64,000 nucleotides of DNA from positions 148,824,645-148,888,644 of the forward strand of contig NC_079147.1 in NCBI RefSeq assembly GCF_945859685.1, read 5' to 3'. Positions 46,232 to 56,499 of this stretch are shown here, piece after piece. Under the pieces are notes generated by a model. The model was not told where the DNA came from and did no database searches. It saw only the letters and a list, made by a program, of their open reading frames with translations. Source of the DNA: Eupeodes corollae. Lineage: Eukaryota > Arthropoda > Insecta > Diptera > Syrphidae. Positions within the stretch are counted from its first letter, which is position 1. Each line of letters starts with the position of its first letter. A program made the position numbers and the translations under genes.

Positions 46232-46364
46232 CGTATTTTCTTTTGAAAATGCAAATAGACTATGAAAGTCATCATCAGTGATTTCTGACCGCATTAATAA
46301 AACTTTGACTGTCGCACGCGTCAAAGATTTTATAATATTCGTACTTCATATTTGTCTAGCCAGA

Positions 46365-46575
46365 GATCCTGCAACCTTGACATTTTTTAGCTTTAGCTAT
46401 AATATTCTTGCTTAAGCTTATATTAATCACACAATTGGGAGCTTATAAAAAGAAGCTTAAGCCACATAAATAAAGCTTTAGCTATTTTCTTTTAGTTTCT
46501 AGTTTGTTTTTAATCACACAAAATCTAGCTTTGACTTAAAAATTTAGGTTTTAGCTTTAACTTTTTTTATTTTGG
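46365..46575. repeat. Island of TTTAGCTT / AAGCTT motifs
   Basis: 'TTTAGCTTTAGCTAT', 'GCTTAAGCTTAT', 'GAAGCTTAAGCC', 'AAAGCTTTAGCTA', 'TCTAGCTTTGAC' and 'TTTTAGCTTTAACTT' occur within about 200 bases, with 'AATCACACAA' twice (about 46425 and 46513). No open frame. Confidence 0.5.
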
Positions 46576-47723
46576 ACAAAATGGAAGAATCGCAACAATG
46601 TTATTGACCTTTTCTAAACAACTTTAACGTATAAAACACATCTCTTACAGGTGACAGTTCTGCTTAGTTAAATAAAATGGCAAACAAAACTTTGGACATC
46701 ATTAAGAGCAGAAATGTTAAATTGAAACTCCTTCTCAATTAAATGACGCTGAGTGTTGTGCATTGTGGTAACGAATAGAACTTAGTTCTATTCTTTTCAA
46801 ATACTTTAAAGTATTAACTTTAGATGGCAACTCTTTTTAAAAGCTAAGGATGTAGACAGATTGAATTAAAAATAAAGAACGAAAAATACATTAAGGTAGA
46901 TGAATACTAAAAATGAATATAATTGTTTGGTTTTTATTTCTTAAAGGCTTTACTATTTAATGTGAAATGGAATTAAATGAACGAAGAGGATAGAGATTTA
47001 CCTCGATAAAATATCATTATTAGAACGACAGTTCGTTATTGTTTGTGTGGTTTGGAGATGTTTTGCAACGAAATTTAACGTGATTTATTTTTAATTTCAA
47101 TTAATTACCTACACTTGTATGTTTTTGTACATTAATTTTCTTTACGATAGCAGATTAAAATTATGGTACTAATTTAATATAACATGTTGAAAAATATTGC
47201 AAAAAATGTGCGTGATGTCCTTTTTTAGGTTGTACAAAATATACAAAATGAATTGAGCACGTATCAAGTGATAGAGGGTTTCTGTGATGAATGTAAGCAT
47301 TAACCTCAAAAATCATCCGGGAAACAGAGTCCTCATGCTTAGTTTTTACTTTAAAATAAATCATGACACAATTCATAACGTGTCTAAATTCAATGGAATA
47401 AATACAAAAAACTATGCACAGGTGCTCTTCTGGTTGATTTGAAAAAGGCTTTACCGTATGGGTCCTTACCATAAACTGAGCAACCTCCGCATAAGCAAAT
47501 CATTGTTCTATTCAGTTATAAAATGCTTAGCGGTAAAAAGTTTGTTTTCAAAAGTGGCAATGTAACTTCCACCACGACGCTTTTGTTTCAGTGGTGCACG
47601 ATGCAACCACGTTGTCTGGATTTCAAAAGCTACATTATCTAAGACGCTCTTTAGAAAATTGTCCACATGCAATGAAAATCGTAAATTGATTACCAATAAC
47701 AGACAATAATTACAAACAATCAT
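46576..47723. other. No gene recognised
   Basis: Minus-strand open frames at 47161-47472 and 47508-47723 are adjacent and could be one broken protein, but I do not recognise a family. Confidence 0.35.
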
Positions 47724-47758
47724 GGACTCTTCTTAAAAGGCGTTACGATGTCCGACGT

Positions 47759-47933
47759 GTGCTCATTGACGCCAATTTCCAAGCTATTTTTTCTTTGAAA
47801 AAAATAAACATCGAATCCGCATCGGCTCTAAGGAATTTGGTCGATGCCACGCAAGAACATTTTCAAAGCCTCAAAGCATTAGGCAGGCCCGTCAATAACT
47901 GGGATGACTGGTTAGTACATCTTACCGTAAGTA
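47759..47933 (+). pseudogene. BEL/Pao gag-like segment
   Basis: Open frame up to the assembly gap with the motifs LIDANFQAIFSLKKI, ALRNLVDATQEHFQSLKALG and NWDDWLVHLTVS, resembling the gag-like domain (DUF1759 type) that opens BEL/Pao polyproteins. It resumes after the gap at 48134 with a repeated copy of its last 40 bases. Confidence 0.75.
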
Positions 47934-48133
47934 NNNNNNNNNNNNNNNNNNNNNNNNNNNNNNNNNNNNNNNNNNNNNNNNNNNNNNNNNNNNNNNNNNN
48001 NNNNNNNNNNNNNNNNNNNNNNNNNNNNNNNNNNNNNNNNNNNNNNNNNNNNNNNNNNNNNNNNNNNNNNNNNNNNNNNNNNNNNNNNNNNNNNNNNNNN
48101 NNNNNNNNNNNNNNNNNNNNNNNNNNNNNNNNN
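47934..48133. other. Assembly gap (200 N) with overlapping flanks
   Basis: The 40 bases before the gap (47894-47933) and the 40 after it (48134-48173) are the same sequence except for two substitutions. The gap is therefore probably artificial, with the contig ends overlapping. Confidence 0.9.
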
Positions 48134-48311
48134 AATAACTGGGATCACTGGTTAGTACATCTAACCGTAAGTAAGCTAGACATGGAAACACATCGTTAGT
48201 GGGAGCTATACCTCACAGAAGACACTGTTCCGAAATTTGATGAATTTAACTCTTTCTTGAAAAAGATGTTCTCTAGATGCTATAGACTCGAAGCAAACAC
48301 AAGGCCCCTCC

Positions 48312-48581
48312 ATGGTGGTAGAAACAAAAGGTAAGCCAAAACCATTCTTTTCTTCAAACTTTGCTTCATCATCCTCGCAACAAAAACAAAAGTCATCAAT
48401 CATATCATGCCCGGTGTGCTCCGGTGATCACAAGATTTACAACTGCGACAAGTTTCGATCACTCGATGTCAAAGCCAAAATTGCTTACATTAAAAACAAT
48501 AAACTTTGCTCCAATTGTCTTAGCGCTGGACATTCCGATGACAAATGCCGAAGCTCAAACACATGCCACACATGCCGTTAG
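48312..48581 (+). pseudogene. BEL/Pao zinc-knuckle region
   Basis: 89-residue frame with two zinc knuckles that would bind nucleic acid: CPVCSGDHKIYNC (CX2CX3HX4C) and CSNCLSAGHSDDKC (CX2CX4HX4C), followed by CHTCR and a stop. Spacing between the knuckles is as usual for BEL/Pao gag-pol. The stop precedes the protease, which is in a different frame. Confidence 0.8.
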
Positions 48582-48679
48582 CGTCATCACACATTTTTGC
48601 ACTATGTATTGACTCCAAGTCTCAATTAAAATTAACCATCTTCGAGCCACTTTACTCAATCATACTCGGCACATTCTAG

Positions 48680-49241
48680 ACATCAAATTCTTTTAAGCAC
48701 CGCTCTTGTGAATGTCGCTGATAAAACAGGACGATACCAAACAGCTCTATTGAACTTCGACAATGGATCTCATCTATTATTCGTAAGTGAAAAATATGTT
48801 CAAAGACTAGCGTTAAGACGATCCCCACAAACGATCGCGATTGATGACATTGGCGCCTTAGCAGCTGGTAGCTCTCATGGCGAAGTTCAACTTAAGCTTT
48901 TATCATCAGCCAATAGTTTTTCTACAACCATAGTTGCTCATATTTTGCCAAAGCTCACCAACATGCTTCCCTCAATTTATCTAACTCGACAAAACGGGCC
49001 ACACCTTCAATCGATAAAACTTGCTGACCCGCATTTTCACAAACCCGCTGCGATCGACATCTTGATCGGAGCACCATCCGCTTTCAACGCTCAAACCCGC
49101 ATCATCCGATGTCGACGCTCTACCCGCATCATCCACTATCAACGCTCTACCCGCATTGTTTCGCTGTCAACGCATCAACCGATTCAAAAGCTGCACCCGC
49201 TAAATTCACGCCGACCGCACCACCCGCAAACGTCACAATAG
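48680..49241 (+). pseudogene. BEL/Pao retropepsin region
   Basis: Open frame resembling the aspartic-protease domain (DUF1758 type) of BEL/Pao. The expected catalytic DSG triad reads DNG within LLNFDNGSHLLF, so the active site is altered. Conserved SIKLADPHFHKPAAIDILIGA marks the end of the domain at about 49010-49075. Downstream is a low-complexity linker with short tandem repeats (49085-49165) and an Ala/Thr-rich reading. Confidence 0.75.
49085..49165 (+). repeat. Three tandem repeats of 27-28 bp
   Basis: 'CAACGCTCAAACCCGCATCA', 'CGACGCTCTACCCGCATCAT' and 'CAACGCTCTACCCGCATTGT' start at 49085, 49113 and 49140. They lie just after the protease and expand the linker. Confidence 0.8.
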
Positions 49242-49439
49242 CAGCAACCGCAACAAATAGTACAATTGCAGCGTCCGCAAGAATTAACACGACCGCAGTT
49301 ACCACATCATCATCGCACCTTCAACAACAAGAACGATAAACGCTTCTCCTGCTATTTGCCTGTTCAGCGACACTGCACTTGTCAAAGCTGTTTCAAAATT
49401 CTGGCATATTGAAGCCTTACGCAACACCAAACATCTGAC

Positions 49440-50147
49440 AATAGAAGAAAAAGCCTGTGAAGACATTTTTCACAACACTAATTACCGCGAGTCCTTCCAT
49501 TTAAACCTGAATGTCCTCTGGGCAACTCACTCCATTCAGCAATTCAGGCATTTCATCGAATTTTTCGAAAAGATGAATGTCTAAAAGAGCAATATACAAA
49601 CGTCATTCAAGAATTCATCGACCTGGGCCATATGGAAATAGTGACGCAATCACCTACTCTAGGTAAGCATTACTATATGCCTCACCGAGCCGTAACCAAG
49701 GACAAAAGCACAACGACAAAGTTGAGAGTTGTCTTTAACGCTTCCTGTCGCACTACAACCGGATTTTCTCTAAACGATACGCAAATGGTTGGCCCACAGC
49801 TACAACCTGATCTTTACATGGCACTTATAAGAATGCGAACTTATCGATTCGCTTTGAGCGAACGAAGGAAAAAACCATCCTGTGCCAACGTCATCATGAA
49901 CCTCTTTTATATGGACGACCTCTTAACTGGCAGTAATTACGAAGAAGAGTTAAACCGCATCCGAACTGACGTATCCACAATTCTCATGAAAGGTAGTTTC
50001 TGTCTTCGCAAATGGTCTTCGAATTCGTCGCTCGTTATCAATTCCGTACCCGAGGATCAACGTGAAGTTCTCCAGCCATTAGATTTCTCGGACGCAGATG
50101 GCATTCGAACTCTGGGACTTCAGTGGCATCTGTCATCAGACCAGTAA
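49440..50147 (+). pseudogene. BEL/Pao reverse transcriptase, internally deleted
   Basis: Begins with EEKACEDIFHNTNYRES near 49447 and shifts frame. The frame at 49632-50147 has GKHYYMPHRAV, KLRVVFNASCRT (family RVVFDAS) and then jumps from ALIRMRTYRFALS to ANVIMNLFYMDDLLTG. The block carrying the first catalytic Asp and the template grip is missing between these, a deletion at about 49857. FYMDD, the second catalytic motif, is intact. Confidence 0.8.
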
Positions 50148-50234
50148 TTATTTTCGGTCAAAGTTCCAGAGGTTAGAATAACGAAAATAACCAAACGCTT
50201 ACTTCTTTCAGAATCGTCGAAACTGTTCGACCCA

Positions 50235-50808
50235 TTGGGTCCCCTCGCTCGAATCACAATCTTTTCCAAAATGCTTTTCCAACGCCTTTGGCAACCAAAT
50301 GTGGATTGGGATGAAGCACTTCCGGATGACGTCCATGAAAGCTGCCTTCATTATATGCAACACTTAGTGAAGATCACAGCTATAAAAGTTCCACGCTGGT
50401 TCAACATCGCAGTTCCGTACGCAGTTTTCGACATTCATGGTTTCGCTGACGCATCACAAAACGCATACGCCGCTGTCGTATACATCCGCACGATTCATCC
50501 AAAAGGGCGAAATCATAATCCGTATCCTCACAGCCAAAACCAGGGTTGCACCGCTCAAAGTTGCAACGTTGTCACTGCCCCCGCCTCGAGTTATGCACAG
50601 CTGCTCTTTTAGCGCAATTAATCAAGACTATCAAACCAATCCTAGAAACCAGCATATCAAGATCATACCATCTGAAAACCATGTGCCATCCGCCGACAAC
50701 CCAGCCGATTGTGCCACGAGAGGTTTACTACCAGAAAACATGGCTGAATATTCACTTTGGTGGAATGGACCTCTTTGGTTGCAAATGCCACAGATGAAAG
50801 ATAACTAG
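50235..50808 (+). pseudogene. BEL/Pao RNase H region, broken
   Basis: MGPLARITIFSKMLFQ and WDEALPDD mark the region after the thumb, and IHGFADASQNAYAAVVYIR the start of RNase H with its Asp. PRLELCTAALLAQ follows in another frame, then, after a deletion, VPSADNPADCATRG and WWNGPLWLQ. The integrase is not present beyond 50810. Confidence 0.75.
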
Positions 50809-51035
50809 GTCGTGCCACAAATGCCGCAAACAGACTCATCATATTCGCCAACAGCTCATGGTCGATTTGTCAAAGCCCCGCGTTACATCATGTCGACCTT
50901 TTCTAAGCAGTGCTGTTGAATTGGCACAATAAGATACGTGCAACATAGTCATCGTTAACCTTCAAGGGCAGCGATTAAGGAACAAAAGCTAAGTACAGTA
51001 CCTCGTTATTTTGTTGGAGCAGTATTTATATTTCT

Positions 51036-51340
51036 ACAGACATATTAATGCTCCTCTAACCAGGGCCAGAGGGGCCTTCGGTCTGACGTAACGGCTGTTT
51101 TACAACATTCGGCTTGTGTCCCGAGTAAAGGTTACATGGCCCTGATACGGCCGATGATCGTTATGGCTGTCCTGTGTGGTTCAAACTTGCCACTTATCCG
51201 ATGAAAAAGTAACCGGTGCTCCAGCGGCAGTGTTAACGTCGCTGTACGGGCTTAAGTCGAACAGCTGAATTGTCTTACATTCATTACTATTCATACAAGG
51301 TCCTATACACCGGGACTAGATCCAACAGAATTGACAACTT
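51036..51340. other. GC-richer non-coding segment
   Basis: Clearly richer in G and C than its surroundings, without open frames: 'CCAGGGCCAGAGGGGCCTTC', 'GGTGCTCCAGCGGCAGTG'. It may be an untranslated or LTR part of the preceding BEL/Pao relic or of another element; I cannot tell. Confidence 0.4.
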
Positions 51341-51479
51341 CGTGAAGTCATTTTGATAATGGTGGTTTTAGTTAGTATTGAGTTTTTAAGGATTTAAATT
51401 ATGTAAATAAAATTAAAGATATTGGAATAAGTTTCTATTTTAATTTTCTAATACAATTTTAAAAAAATATAAAAATGGA

Positions 51480-51700
51480 ATAAAATTAAACTTAGAACTT
51501 AGAACCGAAAGGCTTTAAGTATGAAGCATTTAAGTTACAAGTAAACTTAGAGTATCTGTATAGGGCCAGTAAGTTAGTTGTAAGTTATGATAAATCAGTT
51601 TTGTTTTTTCAATTTTTGTCTAGACTTAAGATGGTTTCAAGAATGAATCTAAGGAAAACTTAAGTATTCCTTAAATTGTTTATGAAGTGTACCAATTAGA
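51480..51700. repeat. Island of ACTTA / TAAGT motifs
   Basis: 'AAACTTAGAACTTAGAA', 'TTTAAGTATG', 'TTTAAGTTACAAGTAAACTT', 'GTAAGTTAGTTGTAAGTTAT', 'GACTTAAGATGG' and 'AACTTAAGTATTCC' cluster here. No open frame. Confidence 0.45.
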
Positions 51701-52507
51701 CAAAAGTTTTCGAAAAGAGAAAAAAAGCACTGTTGTCCCTAAATTATCTTAAATCATAAAATTTCTCAACCTGTTCTTGAAAGAGCCAATAAAACATAGT
51801 GAGCTGTTTGTAGGCTTAACAATTTGAGTATCAATTTGTTTTCTAATGAAGCTTTGAATGTTTCCAATTTTGACCAACAGCGTTGAAAAGCACTGAAACG
51901 GCTTATTACACAATTTTCACAATTTACTTTTTTAGAAGTTAATTTTTTTTAAACTGTTGCAATATTTCTCTTTCGTTTACGTTTTTTTCTTTGTCAAAAT
52001 AAACGAGCTCTGAGCGAAACTTATCGAAGGAGAATACGCCACAGCAACAAAGTTCATAAGACCGATACTGAAGATCTAGGCAAAACTAGTGAGGCCAGGA
52101 AAGCGGCAGAAGCGGGATGTCTAGAGGGGTATCCTATTTATAATTGATCTGTTAAGAAACTCTGGCTAAGTGAAACTTATCATTATTTCTATCGTTCCAA
52201 CAGTCTTAACTGAAAAGCCAGCAGTTTTGACTAGATCAGCTATCAACCCTCCCTAAGGAATCGCTATCAGGGTTAGCAGTTTGCTTTCTTCAAGTCAATC
52301 CAATTAACATCAAGAACCCCTCTTCAAAACAATAGGGGGGCTCTTAAGAACAAGAGGACTCATGACATTCTCTGGGAGCGTAGAATAAACAACAAACTGT
52401 GCTGCAATCCAATTGGCTTATCAATCGAGCTTACATAGGGAGTATGATTGTTAACGAGCAAGACGTGGCGTTACGTACGTTTTTTTTAAATGACAAGGAT
52501 TTGCTAC
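51701..52507. other. No gene recognised
   Basis: Mixed composition, no frame or repeat that I recognise. Confidence 0.4.
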
Positions 52508-52802
52508 TGTAGTACCCGTGGTATGATGGTTAGTGCGTGGAACTGTCATGCCAGAGGTCTTGGGTTCGATCCCTGCCAATGTCATCTAAAGTTTTTTTCA
52601 CGGGTACGGCCTCTTGCGAGGAATTAACAAATTCTCCAAGAGGAATTCTTGTCATGAAAAAGTTCCTTCTCAAATTTGCCTTTCGGATTCGGCTTAAAAA
52701 TGTAAGTCCCTTCCATCTCTGACAACAGTACTCGCACACAGGAATGGTTGAGAGTTGTAAGTCAATAAGCTCTAGTTCTCAACGGACTGTTGCGCCACCC
52801 AG
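52508..52802 (+). mobile_element. tRNA-like SINE, copy S4
   Basis: The copy closest to a likely consensus: box A-like 'TGGTTAGTGCGTGGAAC', perfect box B 'GGTTCGATCCC', body 'CCTTTCGGATTCGGCTTAAA', tail 'CAACGGACTGTTGCGCCACC'. Flanks show only a weak 8-bp direct repeat (TTGCTACT / TTGCTAGT). Confidence 0.85.
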
Positions 52803-52814
52803 TTAATTTATTTT

Positions 52815-53130
52815 TAGAAATTGCTAGTACCTTTAAGACATTGTAGTGTTTCTTGTCGTAATTTCTGGTTATGTACAAATTTGGTTCGTCGAATATGACG
52901 ATGGTTTGACCTTATTCCCGTTTTCCCTAATGGGGTTGAATTTATAACAAAGAAAACTCGCATCCTAATAACGTCTTCACAGCTCGAATTAAACCATGAG
53001 TTCTCTTTGGATTTAATAGATCTTACCCATTTCGGGATAAAATTCCACAAAAATTGTGACCATATGATGTGCCCAGTTAAAGTTCCTGAAGAATTCGGGA
53101 AGATAGTCCGAGTTGGCTTTCTCATATTAT
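52815..53130 (-). pseudogene. LINE linker fragment (between endonuclease and RT)
   Basis: 103-residue minus-strand frame including IIWSQFLWNFIPKWV, SKENSWFNSSCEDVIRMRV and QKLRQETLQCLKGTSNFW. The 'WFN..C...I' block followed by basic helices is typical of the region after the endonuclease in Jockey/CR1-like LINEs. No RT motifs are attached on its downstream side, where the SINE S4 lies. Confidence 0.5.
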
Positions 53131-53239
53131 CAAACGGCTCTTATAAAACCTGTTTCCTTAACTGTATTTTTTTACATGAGAAATTTTCAGATACGATACA
53201 ATGGGCCATACACACAAATCTCATTTGATTTATATCTTA

Positions 53240-53330
53240 CAGAATTTGAAACGTCGAGAAATGTCAAATTTTTTTAAATCTACAAATTGGAACGATTACA
53301 ATTACTTCCCGTGGGAAGTTAATATAATCT
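53240..53330 (-). repeat. PAL repeat fragment with palindromic end
   Basis: 'GAAACGTCGAGAAATGTCAA' followed by 'ACTTCCCGTGGGAAGT' (53304-53319): the terminal 90 bases of the family in minus orientation. Confidence 0.75.
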
Positions 53331-55059
53331 AAAATTACCATTTTTTAACAATTTTTTCCATAACATAAATAAAAAAAGAGCTATTTAATTCAAGCACTTA
53401 TAATGTCAGGGTCTTATGCATACATAAGTAATCATCCCAACACATCTTGTATTAACACCTATAAACTAAGTATCTATCTACAGTAAAATTCAATTTTGCT
53501 TTCCAAACCCAACTGAAACTGAAATACAATAAGGACTCCAAGCTAAATGATTAGACTATCAATTTATCGCATTCGATTTTGCACTACACCTCGTTATGGA
53601 GTTCAAAGGAAATTGAATACAATCTTAGTTTGCTTTTGCTCAACTCAAACTCTATCTACCGAATCGATTCAATTCCATATCCTTTATCGTTGCAATTTTG
53701 TATCTTCAAACAACCAAGCAACGTTCAGTGTTAGGGACTATGGAGGATGAACTATATTTGCAGATATAATTAATTAGAAACTGTGGTCTTATGTAGACGA
53801 TTTTCTAGGAAACTACCAAAAGAGAGGGAACCACAGCAAAGGGTCGGTCGTTTAGTTCGTGGATTTCACCTATTCTGATGTTTTTAGAATGTGTATTTTG
53901 TGCACGGTGTAGCTTGAAGGCAAAGTTTACTCAAAGCTAAAATTATCCACCATATATATACTCATAACAGCAGCACGAACTTAACCGCTAACAAGAGGAC
54001 CAAGACCTGGTCCTTAAGCATAAATTCCCTTTGATAAACACAACATACTCGTGCATACGTATAGCATTTTGTGTATCCACAAAAACAATAAACAGAAGAC
54101 TGAGTCCAAATGTTGCAAGCAGCAACTTCTGTTTTGTGTTGCAAATTGCAACATTGACACAAACTCGTGCCGAAAAACAAATTTCGTAAGAAAAACTTCA
54201 ATGGTTATAGAGAATATTGTGTTTTTGCTAAAAGTGGATTATTTTTACTTGACTAATTTAGACGCTTGACAAACGTGAATAACTACACCAATAAAATGTT
54301 AGTTATTATATTCCACATAATATAGTGGGGAATTGTATTCATCAAAACCCTTCTTTGTTTGAAGATTATTTATTAAAATTTTAAGTAGTTTCGTTTGCTG
54401 CTATAAAATAAAAGCAATGTCTATTTATATATAAGCTTCACTTATTTTTGTTAGCGTTACATGGTAGGAAAAGGGACACCTACATTTTTATTCCACATCT
54501 TGAGAATTGGCATCAGGGAACCTTTAAATGAAAGCACATACAAAAAACACAGACTAAATGGTCTTTCCGGTTTTGCAAGGTGCATATCGTGCCCTATACT
54601 AACTTACCGTACAAGAAGTCCTCAGTCATCATGTCCTTCATGTACTGCTCGACTGTTTTGATGTTTGAATATTAAAGTCAACTATAAGATGAATAACGCA
54701 AACGGTCGTTCAATACTTACAAATAAAATCTGTCCCAACAGTGTCACGTCTCTTGCAATTGTCAACGAGAACTGCTGTCAACGATTGGGCGAGTACATTG
54801 AGGCTTTGTTGACATTAATTAATTTGTCAACACTTTAACAATATTTTGTGACAGTGTTATTCTGAGTTTGACTCTTTTTTGGGACTGTCGGTTGTAGGAA
54901 TAGCCTAACATTAACAGGACAGAATTTAATATTGAGTCAGAGCATATTTTTAATGTACAACATTTTATAGTAAAGTCCTATATGAATTTTCAGTTGACCG
55001 ATTGATTTATAATTAATTAATTTAAAAATACCGCTAAGTTGTATTATTGTAAACGGTCC
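53331..55059. other. No gene recognised
   Basis: AT-rich. TGTCAAC/TTGACA words recur at 54755-54840 but no element could be delimited. Open frames at 53547-53750 and 53962-54269 lack recognisable domains. Confidence 0.4.
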
Positions 55060-55262
55060 AATTTTTCAAATTGAAAATTTAGATATTTCTCGACGATGTT
55101 TTTAAGGTCCCTAGAATCTAAATATAAGATTTTTAGAGAGATGTCTATTTGAGCGTATGTACGTTCTGAAAGCTTCTTTCGGCTTCCTTATCTCAAAAAC
55201 AAGATAATGAAGAGGAAAAATGCAAAAAGGACTTTCAAAAAAAATTGAGTTGGTGAATTTGG
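55060..55262 (+). repeat. PAL repeat fragment
   Basis: 'TTTCTCGACGATGTTTTTAA', 'AAGGTCCCTAGAATCTAAAT' and 'TTTTTAGAGAGATGTCTATT' match the conserved part of PAL copy 2; both the palindrome and the array are missing. Confidence 0.65.
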
Positions 55263-55336
55263 ATCACCCAAAATATACTTTGAATATTCAAGTACTCGTT
55301 GACAATGACACTCCCTTATGTAAGCTTGATTAATAA

Positions 55337-55629
55337 TAATAATAATAATAAATAATTTCGTGGTGCAACAGTCCGTTGAAAACTAGGGCCTAGTGACTTA
55401 CAACTCTCAACCATTTCTGTGTACGAGTATTGTTGTCGGGGATGGAGGGTACCTACATTTTTAAGCCGAATCCGAACTTCAAATTTGAGAAAGCACTTTT
55501 TATGACAAGAATTACTCTTGGAGAATTTGTCAATTCCTCGCAAAAGGCAGTACCCGTGAAAAAAATTTAGATGGCATAGGCAGGGATCGAACCCAAGACC
55601 TCTGGCATGACAGTCCAACGCACTAACCA
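55337..55629 (-). mobile_element. tRNA-like SINE, copy S5
   Basis: Minus-strand SINE with box B-like GGTTCGATCCC (reverse complement at about 55583-55593) and box A-like TGGTTAGTGCGTTGG near 55629. Its 3' end carries an (AAT)n run (55331-55355). It is flanked by a 21-bp direct repeat beginning TTATGTAAGC at 55316-55336 and 55630-55650, with two mismatches, taken as the target-site duplication. The first bases of the family's 5' end are missing, a small 5' truncation. Confidence 0.85.
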
Positions 55630-55734
55630 TTATGTAAGCTCGATTGATAAAGAAATTAGATTTGAGGCACAGTTTGATGTGCCATGAGTCCTCCTGTTCT
55701 TCAGAGCGTTAACGAGTTTATGGAACAAATCTTC

Positions 55735-56445
55735 TTTCGCATTTTTGCAGTTGCAAGAGTACTGAAAGATCTTGACATAAACAAAACCGTTGGTCTAAAA
55801 AAGTATCCCCCTGGGTGTTTTTAACGCTGTCAGAACCATTGATTAGGCGTTCCATGCTTTCTACTCTACAACCTCACTTACAGCGGATGCAAAACAGCTC
55901 TAACTGTCTTTCAATTGCACTGATTATCCTTCTTTCCAAGGTCATGGAAACGCTGATCAATTCTCAGCTTAAGAAATATCTTTAAGAACGAAAGCTTCTT
56001 AATGACCAGCAGTATTGCTTTGGAAGCAATGGGTCCAACGGTGATTTGATGGTATATCCTTTGTATATGAAAACTATACAACGTTATATCTAAACGAATA
56101 TTGAAACAAATCCTTACATTTCTTACGTTTCTTAGAACGTAAAATTATGCACTTGACATTTTAAAAGCATTTGTTAGGGTTCGGCACCAAGCTCCCTTAT
56201 CGAAAATGAGTACTTTGTTAAATTTCTTCTTCGTTGGATTAGACACTACCTTTCTAACAGTTGAACACAGGTTGTATTGAATGGTTTCAAGTCTGAAATT
56301 AATAAAATAAATGATGATGTTCCACAGGACTTCGATCAACTCTTCTGATCTGGTTGTAATTTAAAAAAAAAACCTTTATTCGTTCAAAGCTTCAATATAA
56401 CTCGCATATGTGGGCTGGTGTCCTAAAAACATATTTTAGGCGATA
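55735..56445 (+). pseudogene. Jockey/CR1-like reverse transcriptase fragments
   Basis: Decayed LINE: RVLKDLDINKTVGLKKYPP (55777-55810), then in another frame KVMETLINSQLKKYL and NDQQYCFGSNGSNGDLM (55937-56050), LDILKAFVRVRHQAPLSKM (56153-56210, first catalytic block with Asp kept), NDDVPQDF near 56315 (canonical GVPQGS), and SKLQYNSHMWAGV at 56391-56420 from the C-terminal region. The YADD region is deleted. It directly adjoins LINE copy C. Confidence 0.65.
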
Positions 56446-56499
56446 CACTTACTTTCTTAAGATGCCACTACAGTCCACTTTTCACTTGTGCGCGCCACC

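Larger units (their letters stand above)
43607..46240 (+). mobile_element. LOA/I-like LINE with RNase H, 5'-truncated
   Basis: Relative of the minus-strand LINE at 3998-6208. It has the linker (43615-43850), reverse transcriptase (43857-45005), a thumb/connection region in shifted frames (45005-45300), RNase H (45415-45800) and a C-terminal GHCLIGKHA...CPALARKR segment (45990-46140). There is no endonuclease. Lesions: stops at 44282 and 44395, a deletion at the YADD motif, frameshifts near 45005 and 45300. It adjoins a possible Harbinger fragment at its 5' edge. Confidence 0.85.
47724..50810 (+). mobile_element. BEL/Pao LTR retrotransposon relic
   Basis: Plus-strand remnant of a BEL/Pao polyprotein: gag-like region (47730-48260, split by a gap), zinc knuckles (48410-48545), retropepsin (48690-49070), reverse transcriptase (49440-50147, internally deleted) and RNase H (50235-50808, broken). 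Integrase and recognisable LTRs are missing. BEL/Pao elements are abundant in insects. Multiple stops, frameshifts and deletions show it is defective; element ends are not defined. Confidence 0.85.

Noticed and set aside
47161..47723. Two adjacent minus-strand frames as one host or transposase gene
   Set aside because: Together they are suggestive in length but I recognise no motif, and composition is not distinct from the flanks.
49085..49165. CRISPR-like repeat array
   Set aside because: Three adjoining 27-28 bp repeats with no spacers, inside a retrotransposon linker.
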